A stretch of DNA of 64,000 nt, taken from Paraburkholderia sp. BCC1884. Its GTDB lineage: Bacteria; Pseudomonadota; Gammaproteobacteria; Burkholderiales; Burkholderiaceae. The stretch is from NCBI RefSeq assembly GCF_900996225.1, contig NZ_CAAJGL010000068.1, positions 682,001 through 746,000 on the forward strand. Reading direction: 5' to 3'. The notes below the pieces were generated by a model. That model had not been told where the DNA came from. It saw only the letters and a list, made by a program, of their open reading frames with translations, and did no database searches. Each line of letters starts with the position of its first letter. Position 1 is the first letter of the stretch. The translations under genes and the position numbers were made by a program. Shown one piece after another: positions 34,074 to 42,878 of this stretch.

Positions 34074-35192
34074 TCAGGAATTAGCCTGCCCGGCGTTGCG
34101 GCAGAAAAACCGGCGGCGCGGCGCGGGCGCGATCTCGGGAACATTTCGCCACCAGCGCTCGCCGCGATGCGGCGCAGCGAGATCCAGCCGTTCGCCCATG
34201 CGCGGCGTCGCGAGGACGATACCGCGCGCGACGGCCAGCGCGATCACGCGCTCGAACGGCTCGTGCCATCGATGCATCGCCAGGTCGAACGTGCCGTTGT
34301 GAATCGGTACCAGCCAGCGGCCGCGCAGATCGGCGTGGGCCTGCACGGTGTCTTCGGGCTGCATGTGGACGTACGGCCATTGCTTGTCGTAGGCGCCTGT
34401 CTCGACGAGCGTCACGTCGAAGGGACCGAGGCGTTCGCCGATTGTCTTGAAGCCGTCGAAATAGCCGGTGTCGCCGCTGAAAAAGACTCGCAGATCGTCG
34501 TCCACGATGACCCACGATGCCCACAAGGTGCTGTTGCCGTCGAACAGACTACGCCCCGAGAAATGCTGTGCGGGTGTCGCCGTGAACGTGAGGCCATCGA
34601 TCTCCGTACCCTGCCACCAGTCGAACTGGCGCACCTTGCTCGCGTCGACGCCCCATTCGATCAGACGGTCGCCTACACCCAGCGGCGTCAGAAAGACCTT
34701 GGTTGTCGCGGCGAGCGCGAGCACCGTATCGCGGTCGAGATGGTCGTAGTGATCGTGCGACAGAATCACGCCGGCCAGCGGCGGCAAATCGGCGAGCGCG
34801 ATGGGCGGCGCGTGAAAACGCTTCGGGCCGAACCGCTTGAACGGCGACGCGCGTTCGGCGAATACCGGATCGGTCAGCCAGAATCGACCGCGCAGCTTGA
34901 GCAGCATGGTCGAATGTCCGAGCCGGTAGAGGCTGCGGTCGGGGGCAGCATCGAGTTGCTCGCGGGTCAACGGGTCGACGGGAAGCGCAGCCGCCGGGAC
35001 CGTGCCCGCCGGCTTGTTGAACAGGACGTTCCACACGATGCTCAATGTCTTGCCGAACCCTTCCACGGGACGCGGCTTGACGTTACGAAAGCGCTCGCCA
35101 TCGTGCTGGGCCGACGAACCGGACGACTCGCGTCCGCGCTTCGCGGCAGTGAAACCCAACCGGCGGCTGATGGAATCGATGAGCGATGTCAT
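34074..35192 (-). CDS. Metallo-beta-lactamase fold hydrolase (NAPE-PLD/UlaG-like)
   Basis: A 372-residue metal-dependent hydrolase. The zinc motif is LSHDHYDHLDRDT, with further ligands in TPAQHFSGRSLF, FFSGDTGYF and PIHNGTFDL. The sequence RLGHSTMLLKLRGRFWLTDPVF places it with the outer-membrane lipoprotein RomA/NAPE-PLD-like group; the substrate is unknown, perhaps a phospholipid. It is divergent from a TetR gene whose two operator-like repeats fill the 83-bp gap. Confidence 0.87.
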   Translation of the reverse strand: MTSLIDSISRRLGFTAAKRGRESSGSSAQHDGERFRNVKPRPVEGFGKTLSIVWNVLFNKPAGTVPAAALPVDPLTREQLDAAPDRSLYRLGHSTMLLKLRGRFWLTDPVFAERASPFKRFGPKRFHAPPIALADLPPLAGVILSHDHYDHLDRDTVLALAATTKVFLTPLGVGDRLIEWGVDASKVRQFDWWQGTEIDGLTFTATPAQHFSGRSLFDGNSTLWASWVIVDDDLRVFFSGDTGYFDGFKTIGERLGPFDVTLVETGAYDKQWPYVHMQPEDTVQAHADLRGRWLVPIHNGTFDLAMHRWHEPFERVIALAVARGIVLATPRMGERLDLAAPHRGERWWRNVPEIAPAPRRRFFCRNAGQANS

Positions 35193-35210
35193 ATGAGACG
35201 TCCCGAGGCG

Positions 35211-35265
35211 AAAAGTAGACTAGTCAGTGTAGTTTATTTTCGAGAAAAGTAAACCGCTCAGTGTA
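35211..35265. promoter_or_regulatory. Two tandem operator-like repeats between the hydrolase and TetR genes
   Basis: AAAAGTAGACTAG with TCAGTGTA (35211-35231) and AAAAGTAAACCGC with TCAGTGTA (35245-35265) match at 17 of 21 positions with a 34-bp period. The second lies 10 bp before the TetR ATG. Together they occupy both promoters of the divergent pair. Confidence 0.65.
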
Positions 35266-35275
35266 AAATTTCGGG

Positions 35276-35902
35276 ATGGACCCGAATGTCACCCATCAAC
35301 GTCTGACCGATCGCAAACGTCTGGCCGTCATCACTGCGGCCATCGAAGAATTTCTTGCGGCCGGCTTCGATGCGACCAGCATGGACCGCATCGCCGCCCG
35401 CGCGAGCGTCTCCAAGCGCACCGTCTACAACCATTTCCCCAGCAAGGAAGCCCTGTTCGCCGAGATCCTGCGACAGTTGTGGGATGCCAGTCACACGGCG
35501 GACTCGCCGGTTTATCGCGCCGACCAGCCTCTGCGTCCGCAGTTGCTGGAGTTGTTGTCGCGCAAGCTGAAGCTGATGAACGACGACGCATTCCTGGCAC
35601 TCGCGCGAGTCGCCATCGCGGCGGGCATTCACTCGCCGGAGCGCGCCCGGGACATGGTGGCGCGCCTGAGCGAACGTGAGGAAGACCTGACCATATGGGT
35701 GCGCGCGGCGGCCGCCGATCGACGACTTCAAACATCGGACCCGATGTTCGCGGCGCAGGAGTTGCAAGGTCTCGTGAAGGCATTCGCTTTCTGGCCGCAG
35801 GTGACAATGGGTCAGCCGCCGCTCACTCCGGACGAACAGGCGAAGGTCGCGGATTCAGCGGCCGATATGTTTCTGGCGCGTTATGCGGGTTCATCGACTT
35901 AA
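35276..35902 (+). CDS. TetR/AcrR family transcriptional regulator
   Basis: A 208-residue regulator: helix-turn-helix TSMDRIAARASVSKRTVYNH then FPSKEALFAEILRQLW, and a TetR C-terminal helical domain of the AefR-like type. It is divergent from the metallo-hydrolase. Its last 4 bp overlap the stop of the convergent methyltransferase gene. Confidence 0.88.
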   Translation: MDPNVTHQRLTDRKRLAVITAAIEEFLAAGFDATSMDRIAARASVSKRTVYNHFPSKEALFAEILRQLWDASHTADSPVYRADQPLRPQLLELLSRKLKLMNDDAFLALARVAIAAGIHSPERARDMVARLSEREEDLTIWVRAAAADRRLQTSDPMFAAQELQGLVKAFAFWPQVTMGQPPLTPDEQAKVADSAADMFLARYAGSST

Positions 35903-36615
35903 GCCACGACGACGGTGAACTCGATTCCGGATTCAAAGCCGAGCGTCGTGGTCGAGAAGCGCGGGTTGTCGTCGAGGTATTGCTTGTAGGGCAGAACGGC
36001 GTCTTCGGCCGTGTACATGTTGTCGGCGAGAATGATGGAACCCGGCTGAAGCAGACGCTCGGTTTGCTTGAACAACGACAGATACGCGCTGGCCCAGACG
36101 TCGATGAACACCATGTCGAACGTCCCGGTCAGTTCGGCGACGGTCTGGAAGACGTCGCCTTCCCTGAGGTCGACGTAAGCGTCTACGCCCGCGGTTCTGA
36201 CATGAGTGCGAAGACTCGCGCACTTGTCCGGGTCGAGTTCTGTCGCGACTACGGTGCCGCGACCCAGCGTGCTGAGCGCGTCGGCGAAATACAGCGTGGA
36301 TACGCCGCAGGAGCTGCCCAGTTCGAGAATCCGGGCCGGCTTGTGTGCCAGCACCATGTTGCGCAAAAAGCTTCCCGTTTCCGCACTCACCGCTAACGAC
36401 AACGTCGTGCCCTGCGAGGATTCGAAGTCTTCGCTCGATAAACCGAGCGAATCGAGAAACCGTCCGCGCAAGCGTGGGGCGAGCGTGTCGTATTCGTCTG
36501 CGAGCGTCAGAAACTCCTCGCTCGATCCACGGAATTGCGCCCTTGCGCGGGTCATCACTTCTGTCTGGCTCTGTTCGTGAAGCCGGCGCAAAAGCATCGT
36601 ACCTGTCGATGTCAT
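35899..36615 (-). CDS. Class I SAM-dependent O-methyltransferase
   Basis: A 238-residue methyltransferase of the catechol/caffeoyl-CoA type: motif I ILELGSSCGVSTLYFADAL, TVVATELDPDKC, FDMVFIDVWASAYL and GSIILADNMY. Acceptor unknown. It is the third gene of a leftward group beginning with the ECF sigma factor, 19 nt after the small membrane protein stop, so it may be expressed with that operon. Confidence 0.87.
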   Translation of the reverse strand: MTSTGTMLLRRLHEQSQTEVMTRARAQFRGSSEEFLTLADEYDTLAPRLRGRFLDSLGLSSEDFESSQGTTLSLAVSAETGSFLRNMVLAHKPARILELGSSCGVSTLYFADALSTLGRGTVVATELDPDKCASLRTHVRTAGVDAYVDLREGDVFQTVAELTGTFDMVFIDVWASAYLSLFKQTERLLQPGSIILADNMYTAEDAVLPYKQYLDDNPRFSTTTLGFESGIEFTVVVA

Positions 36616-36634
36616 AGAGTCTCCCGGGAATCGC

Positions 36635-36943
36635 TCAATTGCCGCCGTGCCGGTTCGAACGTGAGGGCCACGCCGCCTGAAAGCGCTCTCGTTCTTCGGG
36701 TGTCATGGCATCCCATTTGCGCCAATGCCGCCGCCCGCGCCAGCCGCCATGTCCGCGGAATCCGCCGAACAGGATGCGGCTCAACACCAGCAAGCCCAGT
36801 GCGTGCGCGAAATCGATCGTGCGGGCGCTGACGAATAGCGCCGGTACAACCCAGTTCCATAGCGTCATGACCGCAAAACCCAATACGCCGACGCCAACCA
36901 CGACGAGTAGCGCTTTACCTGCACATCTGATTCGAAAATTCAT
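36635..36943 (-). CDS. Small membrane protein of an ECF sigma operon
   Basis: A 102-residue protein with two transmembrane segments (ALLVVVGVGVLGFAVMTLWNW and FAHALGLLVLSRILFGGF) and a basic cytoplasmic tail with WRKWDAMTPEERERFQAAW. The MTPEERERF tail motif occurs in many small proteins encoded with ECF sigma factors. It follows the sigma gene by 12 nt, so it may be an unconventional anti-sigma or a regulatory target. I do not know the family name. Confidence 0.75.
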   Translation of the reverse strand: MNFRIRCAGKALLVVVGVGVLGFAVMTLWNWVVPALFVSARTIDFAHALGLLVLSRILFGGFRGHGGWRGRRHWRKWDAMTPEERERFQAAWPSRSNRHGGN

Positions 36944-36955
36944 CCGTCGACTCCT

Positions 36956-37534
36956 TTAAATATCCAGTTCGTCATAAATTGCCTGCAGCCGGGCGCGCAG
37001 ATGCAAAACCGAGTAGCGTTTGCGCGCGAGCAGGGTATTGAGCGTGACGCCGCTTTCTGCGGCCATGTCTTTGAAAGAACGCCCTTCCAGTTCATGCGCG
37101 ATAAAGACGTCGCGCTGGTTGGGCGGCAACTCATCGAGCGCGTCCTGCAAGGTCTTGAGCAATACGGTGCGCGCGTAAAGTGCTTCGGGACCTGCGTCGC
37201 TCGCCGGCAGAGCGAGGTCGAGGCGATATTCGTCGCTGTCGTCCTCGTTTGCTGACAGGTCCGTCAACGGCTCCTCTTTCTTCTTGCGAAAACGGTCGAT
37301 GATGCGGTTGCGCGCGGCACGGTACAGCCACGCGCTCGCCTGTTCGATCGGAGCGGGAAGGCGATAGGCCTGCACGAATTCGTGGAAGACATCCTGAAGG
37401 ATGTCTTCGGCATCGTTCGGATCGCGTATGCGACGCCGAATGAAATTGATGAGCCTCGTACGCTCACGCACCACGGTCGCGGTGATGTCGCTGTCTCGTT
37501 CGGTCATCGTGTCCGAGGTGGGTGGCGGTTCCAT
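36956..37534 (-). CDS. ECF-type RNA polymerase sigma factor
   Basis: A 192-residue sigma factor. Region 2 is at about residues 25-90 (LINFIRRRIRDPNDAEDILQ, DVFHEFVQAY, ASAWLYRAARNRIIDRFRKK); an acidic linker follows; region 4 ends it (ALDELPPNQRDVFIAHELEG, FKDMAAESGVTLNTLLARKR). No zinc-binding anti-sigma gene is adjacent; only the small membrane protein follows. A later ATG ten codons in is equally possible. Confidence 0.87.
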   Translation of the reverse strand: MEPPPTSDTMTERDSDITATVVRERTRLINFIRRRIRDPNDAEDILQDVFHEFVQAYRLPAPIEQASAWLYRAARNRIIDRFRKKKEEPLTDLSANEDDSDEYRLDLALPASDAGPEALYARTVLLKTLQDALDELPPNQRDVFIAHELEGRSFKDMAAESGVTLNTLLARKRYSVLHLRARLQAIYDELDI

Positions 37535-37635
37535 GCAGCTGAAGACGTTTCAGGCGCAAGAATATTGTGGGCGGCTTTAAAAAAATCTGCGGTTGGCAGT
37601 GATGGCCCGTCATGTCGATGAAAGCGGTTCCTGCA

Positions 37636-38535
37636 CTATGCGTTGCGTGAAAATCGATGCCCCAGTTCGCGCAGCCACGTCAGAAAGATATTGATGGCGG
37701 GGTCCTCGATGCGTGAATTGTGGACGTAGCTGCAGTAGCGCCAGGCCGGCAATGCTGGGCCGTCGAATGGAAACACGAGACGGCCCTCTTCGACATCGAG
37801 CGCGACGAGTGCGGTCGGGCCCATCGCGATCCCCAGGCCGTCGATGGCGGCCTGAAGCGTCAGATAAAAGTGGTCCAGTTGCTGGGCGTTGTGCGCAACC
37901 AGCTCGGGATTGCCGCACGCCGCAAACCATTCGGCCCAGAGCCCCGGATAGGTCGCCGTATGAAGCAGGGTGTGATGCGCGAGGTCCGAGACCTGGTGTA
38001 TCGGTCGGGCGTTCAGCACCTTGGGCGAGCACACCGGCAGCCGGACTTCCGATAAAAACTCGTTGACCACGTATCCCACCGATTTCTGCGCACTACCGCG
38101 AATCGCTACATCGCATTCGTCGCGGAGTCGCTCGATCGGTTCATCCGAAGTCGCCAGGCGAATTTCGATTGCCGGGTTGATCCGCTGGAAGTTGGAGAGA
38201 TGCGGCAGCAGCCATCGCAACGCAAAGGTGGTCGGTGCATTGACCCGGATGATCTGCTGGCGCGTGACTCGCAGTTGTTCATCGGTGGCCAGTGCGATGC
38301 GGTCGAGTGCCGCCGATATCTCGGACAGGTACGCGCGCCCCGGCGCGCTCAGTACGACCCTGCGCCCGCGGCGTTCGAACAGATCGTGTCCAAGCCAGGC
38401 TTCCAGTTGCCCGACTTGCCGGCTGACGGCGCCGTGGGTGACGCAAAGCTCGTCGGCTGCCGCGGAAAAGCTCTCGAACCTCGCGGCGGCTTCGAATACG
38501 CGTAGCGCGTTCAACGGGGGTAGGCGACGTGACAT
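37636..38535 (-). CDS. LysR family transcriptional regulator (GcvA-type)
   Basis: A 299-residue LysR regulator: RRLPPLNALRVFEAAARFES, THGAVSRQVGQLEAWLGHDL, FERRGRRVVLSAPGRAYL, then an effector domain. It is divergent from the adenylosuccinate synthetase gene across 143 bp. The gap contains a loose dyad (GATACGAT at 38572-38579 and ATATCGT at 38586-38592) that might be its site. An unusual partner for a purine biosynthesis gene, which is normally not LysR controlled. Confidence 0.87.
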   Translation of the reverse strand: MSRRLPPLNALRVFEAAARFESFSAAADELCVTHGAVSRQVGQLEAWLGHDLFERRGRRVVLSAPGRAYLSEISAALDRIALATDEQLRVTRQQIIRVNAPTTFALRWLLPHLSNFQRINPAIEIRLATSDEPIERLRDECDVAIRGSAQKSVGYVVNEFLSEVRLPVCSPKVLNARPIHQVSDLAHHTLLHTATYPGLWAEWFAACGNPELVAHNAQQLDHFYLTLQAAIDGLGIAMGPTALVALDVEEGRLVFPFDGPALPAWRYCSYVHNSRIEDPAINIFLTWLRELGHRFSRNA

Positions 38536-38678
38536 AAACGGGGCTCTATGTGAGTTTTCCTGACAGATACGATGAGTTTATATCGTTTATCGCGATCGCA
38601 TCGAACCACTATAGTGCGTCGGATGGCGGTATTTCTGCTTCTGGATTGGTTCGTTTAAGTCACCAGGAATACAAACAT

Positions 38679-39983
38679 ATGTCGAATGTCGTTGTGGTGG
38701 GTGCGCAGTGGGGCGATGAAGGCAAAGGCCGAATCGTGGATTGGCTGGCTGAAAAGGCGGACATCGTCGTGCGTTACAACGGTGGCCACAACGCGGGTCA
38801 CACGCTCGTGGTGAACGGTCAGACTTATAAACTGGCGCTGCTTCCCAGCGGCGTGGTGCGCGGCAAGCTCGGCCTGATCGGCAATGGCGTCGCCCTCGAT
38901 CCCGAGGCGTTGCTGGCCGAGATTGACCGTATGGCCGCGCTGGGTATCGGCATCACGCCGGATCTGCTGCAGATTGCAGAGACGGCCACGCTCGTCCTTC
39001 CGGTACACCGCGCGCTCGACGCCGCGCAGGAGCGTCTGCGTGCAAAGCCGATCGGGACCACGTTGCGCGGCATTGGTCCGGCATACGAAGACAAGGTGGG
39101 CCGTCGAGGCTTGCGCGTTTGCGACCTGGCTGAGCCTGAGTCGCTTGGTGCGAAGCTCGACGCCTTGCTCGAACACCACAACGCGTGGTTCCGTGGCGTG
39201 GGTCTGGAGACTTTTTCGCGCGACCCGATGTTGACCGATCTGCTTGCCATGGCGCCGCGAATCCTGGCGTTCATGGGGCGTGTCTGGGAACAGCTCGACA
39301 ACGCGTATGCATCGGGCAAGCGCACGGTATTCGAAGGCTCGCAAGCGGTAATGCTGGACGTCGACTGGGGCAGCTATCCCTACGTGACGTCGTCGAGCAC
39401 CGTCGCTGCCGGTGCAGCCAGTGGCACCGGCATCGCTCCGTCGCGCCTTGGGCAGGTACTCGGCGTCAGCAAGGTCTATGCAACCCGGGTCGGCGAAGGT
39501 CCCTTCACGTCCGAGGTGAGCGGCGCATCCGGCGATACGCTCAGGCAGCGCGGTGGCGAGTATGGAGTCAACACGGGACGGCCGCGTCGCTGCGGTTGGC
39601 TCGACACCGTGCAACTGCGGCAGAGCATCAAGGTCTCCGGCATCGACTCGCTCGCGCTGACCAAGCTAGATGTGCTCGATGGTTTCGAGTCGCTCTACGT
39701 GTGCGTCGGCTACGAGTTCGACGGCAAACGCATCGACTACATGCCGTCCACCAACGCCGGGCAGCAGCGCCTCCAGCCGATTCTCAAGCGTTTCGAAGGG
39801 TGGCACGGCTCGACCCGAGGCATCCGCTCTTATGACGCACTGCCCGCCGAGGCGAAGGCGCTGATCGAAGCGATTCAGCTCGAAGTCGGCATTCCGGTAT
39901 CGATGGTCACCACCGGCCCTGAACGCGATGACGCGATTGTCCTGCAATGTCCGTTCGCGGAAGCGGACGGCGTGGCAATCTGA
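38679..39983 (+). CDS. purA: Adenylosuccinate synthetase, probably a second copy
   Basis: A 434-residue enzyme of full length. It joins IMP and aspartate with GTP to give adenylosuccinate. Motifs: VVVGAQWGDEGKGRIVDW (P-loop), YNGGHNAGHTLVVNG (catalytic His), IGTTLRGIGPAYEDKVGRRG, VFEGSQAVMLDVDWGSYPYV, GVNTGRPRRCGWLD. From memory, the housekeeping Burkholderia PurA has a longer N-terminus and differs in this region (for example ARFQGGHNAGH-type sequence), so this looks like a paralogue of other origin. ATG at 38679 follows AGGAA. It is divergent from a LysR gene and is followed by a 7-bp tandem repeat. Confidence 0.9.
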   Translation: MSNVVVVGAQWGDEGKGRIVDWLAEKADIVVRYNGGHNAGHTLVVNGQTYKLALLPSGVVRGKLGLIGNGVALDPEALLAEIDRMAALGIGITPDLLQIAETATLVLPVHRALDAAQERLRAKPIGTTLRGIGPAYEDKVGRRGLRVCDLAEPESLGAKLDALLEHHNAWFRGVGLETFSRDPMLTDLLAMAPRILAFMGRVWEQLDNAYASGKRTVFEGSQAVMLDVDWGSYPYVTSSSTVAAGAASGTGIAPSRLGQVLGVSKVYATRVGEGPFTSEVSGASGDTLRQRGGEYGVNTGRPRRCGWLDTVQLRQSIKVSGIDSLALTKLDVLDGFESLYVCVGYEFDGKRIDYMPSTNAGQQRLQPILKRFEGWHGSTRGIRSYDALPAEAKALIEAIQLEVGIPVSMVTTGPERDDAIVLQCPFAEADGVAI

Positions 39984-39995
39984 TTGACCCGCACC

Positions 39996-40086
39996 GCCGA
40001 GCGCCGAGCGCCGAGCGCCGAGCGCCGAGCGCCGAGCGCCGAGCGCCGAGCGTCAAGCGGCAAGCGGCAAGCGCGAGGCGCGAGGC
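39996..40086. repeat. 7-bp tandem repeat (GCCGAGC)
   Basis: Eight perfect copies of GCCGAGC run from 39996 to 40051, followed by five degenerate units (GTCAAGC, GGCAAGC twice, GCGAGGC twice) to 40086. It starts 12 bp after the purA stop. Such arrays expand by slippage and may vary between strains. Confidence 0.95.
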
Positions 40087-40166
40087 GAGCCTTTGCGTGA
40101 AACGGGCTGCCGTGCAGTGCGGGTAACGATCGCCGCCCCGCGCGGCACGCCCGTTGGCAGCGCGGG

Positions 40167-41186
40167 CTAGTGGGGAAGGTCGCCTTTGGCCCGCTGGCGT
40201 TCACGCTTCGCGCGATACATGGCGGCATCGGCCAGTGCGAGTGCCTGATCCACCGAGAGGAAGCGCACCGCCACCACGCCGGCGCTCACACCCGGATACG
40301 TCAATCGTGTATCGCGAAGGAGATAGCTCCCGGCTGTGACCTCCGCGGCGCGAACGGCAAGCACGGCCGCGGCACAGTTCGCTTCCTCCTCGTCGGCCGG
40401 TGCCGGTCCGACGAAAGCAAACTCGTCGCCGCCGACGCGGGCCAGCATATCCGTGTCCCGTACGATTCCGGCGAGGCGTCCCGCGCACTGCTCCAGCAAC
40501 TGATCGCCCGAGAGGTGACCGAACTGGTCGTTGATCTGTTTGAAGCCGTCCAGATCGAACATACCCACGAGCACGTAAGATCCGTCGCGCGCAGCTCTGG
40601 CGAGCAACCGGCCGAGCTCGTCGTGTAGCGCCCTGCGATTCGGCAATTCGGTCAGCGAATCGGTCAGCGAAAATTTCGTCAGGTACTCGTTCGAGCGACG
40701 CAATTCCTCGACCAGCCGCTCGCGCTCGATATGTTGTGCAATCAGTTTCGAAAACAGATTGAGCGCGCTGCGCGCGCGCGGCCCGAGCGTCTTGCTGTCC
40801 TTTCCGGCGGCGCACAGCGTGCCGATGACGGCGCCATTGCTGCCGCAAATCGGTGCGCTCGCATACGTCTCGATGCCCAGAGCGGCGGCCGCCCCGGAGT
40901 CGCCCCACACTTCGCTGACATTGGACACGACGCGCCGACCCTGTTCCAGGCAGCGCTTGCACAGCGTGTCGGACCATGGGACGGTCAGCCCTTCGGGGAT
41001 GAGCAGTTCACCTGAATTGCGAGCGATCGTGATCGACTGAACGGCATTTTCCTGGTCGATCGATGTCAGGTACGTCGACTCGAGTCCGGTGACGACTTCA
41101 AGCATTTCCAGCAGCGGTCGGGTGAGTGCCTCCAGACTGTTCGCTGTCGCTAGAGTCGCCGACAGGCTTTCCAGCATGTCCTCCAT
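40167..41186 (-). CDS. GAF-GGDEF diguanylate cyclase
   Basis: A 339-residue cytoplasmic protein. A GAF domain (about residues 15-150: VTGLESTYLTSIDQENAV, GIETYASAPICGSNGAVIG) precedes a GGDEF domain (FSLTDSLTELPNRRAL, GMFDLDGFKQINDQFGH, LARVGGDEFAFVGP). The active site is intact GGDEF, and RDTD five residues before it forms an RxxD inhibitory I-site, so it should make cyclic di-GMP with product feedback. The start was set at 41186 because GAGGAA lies seven bases upstream; an earlier ATG would add 26 residues. It is divergent from the heptosyltransferase-autotransporter pair. Confidence 0.9.
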   Translation of the reverse strand: MEDMLESLSATLATANSLEALTRPLLEMLEVVTGLESTYLTSIDQENAVQSITIARNSGELLIPEGLTVPWSDTLCKRCLEQGRRVVSNVSEVWGDSGAAAALGIETYASAPICGSNGAVIGTLCAAGKDSKTLGPRARSALNLFSKLIAQHIERERLVEELRRSNEYLTKFSLTDSLTELPNRRALHDELGRLLARAARDGSYVLVGMFDLDGFKQINDQFGHLSGDQLLEQCAGRLAGIVRDTDMLARVGGDEFAFVGPAPADEEEANCAAAVLAVRAAEVTAGSYLLRDTRLTYPGVSAGVVAVRFLSVDQALALADAAMYRAKRERQRAKGDLPH

Positions 41187-41459
41187 CAGTCGTTCCTCAT
41201 GAATGGATTTTGAAAGGGGAGCGTCATGCCGGAGCGCGAACTCCGACACCGATATCATGCACATGATAGCCAGGTCGGCATCTGAGTTCGGCTACAGACC
41301 GGTCCGCCACGCGGCAAAAATCGAGCTATTGCTACTGTTTCTTTCTAATGCTTAAATGACACGCCTTCACGTAAGGAGGCAACGGGGAAACCAGAACAAG
41401 CCGGTCGAACGCGCGCGCTGTCCTCGCGACATAGCAGGCACAAAAATATTAATTTCTAT

Positions 41460-42746
41460 ATGTCCGAAGTGTCGAATAACCCGGTCTCGAGTGCCAGCGA
41501 AGCAGCACCCGTTTCCGCTGAGACAACAGCCACCGGCTCCAGCACGGCAACGGAGAGCGGCTCGCCAGGGATTCAGGCGCCGCCGCTCGTGCCCACGCAG
41601 GCCGGGCCGGCCGGCATCCGCTATGACTTCAACGACGGCTGCCGGATCACGCTTCCCGAAGGCGACGGGGAATGGCACGTATGCATCCGCGACACGGGAA
41701 CGGGCAACACGCTGTTCGAGACGCGCCTGGCGGCGGGCGGCGTTGCCAGCAGCAAGAAATATTTCGTGCCGTTCGAATTCACGGTCAGCTCGCAGGGCAA
41801 GGAAGTGCTTCGTCACCGGCTGGACCTGAGCGGCCGCGAGGTACTGATTCATTTCCCGACGGGAACGCTCGGCGACACGATTGCCTGGTTTCCCTACGCG
41901 GTCAAATTCGAGCGCCAGCACCAGTGCCGGTTGACGTGCGTGATGGGTGAAGCGCTGATTCCGCTCTTTCGCGAGACTTATCCGTCCATCAGATTCCTGA
42001 CGTCCGCCCAGGCGGAGCCGTCGCAATACTATGCGACCTACAACATCGGTCTGTTCTTCAACGATGAGGCGAACGCCTATCAGCCGTGCGATTTCCGGCT
42101 GGTAGGGCTGCACCGCACGGCGGCTTATATCCTCGGCGTCGACCCTGAAGAAGCACGTCCGCGTGTCGCGCTGGCCGACGATAGCCGGCCGATCGAACAG
42201 AAATATGTGTGCATCGCGTCGCAGAGCACCACGCAGTCCAAATACTGGAATCATCCGGGCGGCTGGCAAGCGCTCGTACGGTTCCTGAAGGAACAAGGCT
42301 ACCGGGTGATCTGCATCGATCAGAAGGCGACGCACGGCAGCGGCATTGTCTGGAATCACATTCCGTACGGCTCCGAAGATCAGACCGGCGACATCCCGCT
42401 CGTGGAGCGCGCCCGCTGGCTCAAGCACGCGGCATTCTTCGTGGGCCTGAGCAGCGGTCTGTCATGGCTGGCATGGGCCATGGAAACGCCCGTGGTGATG
42501 GTCAGCGGCTTCACGCATCCAGTCAACGAATTCGCCACGCCTTACCGGGTTATCAATTACCACACCTGCAACAGCTGCTGGAACGATACGCGGGTGCAGT
42601 TCGATCACAAGGATTTTCTGTGGTGTCCGCGTCATGCCGGCACGCCGCGACAGTTCGAATGCACGCGGCTGATTACGGCCGAACAGGTGATGGACACGAT
42701 CCGGCGCATACCGGGCTTCCCGACATCACCGGCTCTTGCTGCGTGA
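41460..42746 (+). CDS. Autotransporter strand-loop-strand O-heptosyltransferase
   Basis: A 428-residue cytoplasmic glycosyltransferase of the TibC/Aah (BAHT) family, which adds heptose to serines of AIDA-type repeats before export. After a Ser/Thr/Ala-rich N-terminus of about 50 residues come VLIHFPTGTLGDTIAWFPYAVKF-type sequence, KYVCIASQSTTQSKYWNHPG and FVGLSSGLSWLAWAMETPVV. The iron-binding cysteine cluster of the family is present: HTCNSCWND (CxxC), LWCPRH and QFECTRL. The next gene encodes a matching acceptor. The two are clearly a modification system. Confidence 0.93.
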   Translation: MSEVSNNPVSSASEAAPVSAETTATGSSTATESGSPGIQAPPLVPTQAGPAGIRYDFNDGCRITLPEGDGEWHVCIRDTGTGNTLFETRLAAGGVASSKKYFVPFEFTVSSQGKEVLRHRLDLSGREVLIHFPTGTLGDTIAWFPYAVKFERQHQCRLTCVMGEALIPLFRETYPSIRFLTSAQAEPSQYYATYNIGLFFNDEANAYQPCDFRLVGLHRTAAYILGVDPEEARPRVALADDSRPIEQKYVCIASQSTTQSKYWNHPGGWQALVRFLKEQGYRVICIDQKATHGSGIVWNHIPYGSEDQTGDIPLVERARWLKHAAFFVGLSSGLSWLAWAMETPVVMVSGFTHPVNEFATPYRVINYHTCNSCWNDTRVQFDHKDFLWCPRHAGTPRQFECTRLITAEQVMDTIRRIPGFPTSPALAA

Positions 42747-42878
42747 TGCCCGCAGGATAGTTGCAATCGATAGATAAGAAGCTGCACAAGCATCAGGCAT
42801 CAGGCAGAAAAACAATAAGCAAGCGGCAACCAGCGAAAAGAAAAGAGCACAAAGCTCCACGCAACCTCGGGGAAGCAG

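Noticed and set aside
41265..41459. Possible cyclic di-GMP riboswitch in the heptosyltransferase leader
   Set aside because: GGGGAAACC and CACG words are present, but the conserved three-helix arrangement of the class could not be built; the nearby GGDEF gene is not evidence by itself.
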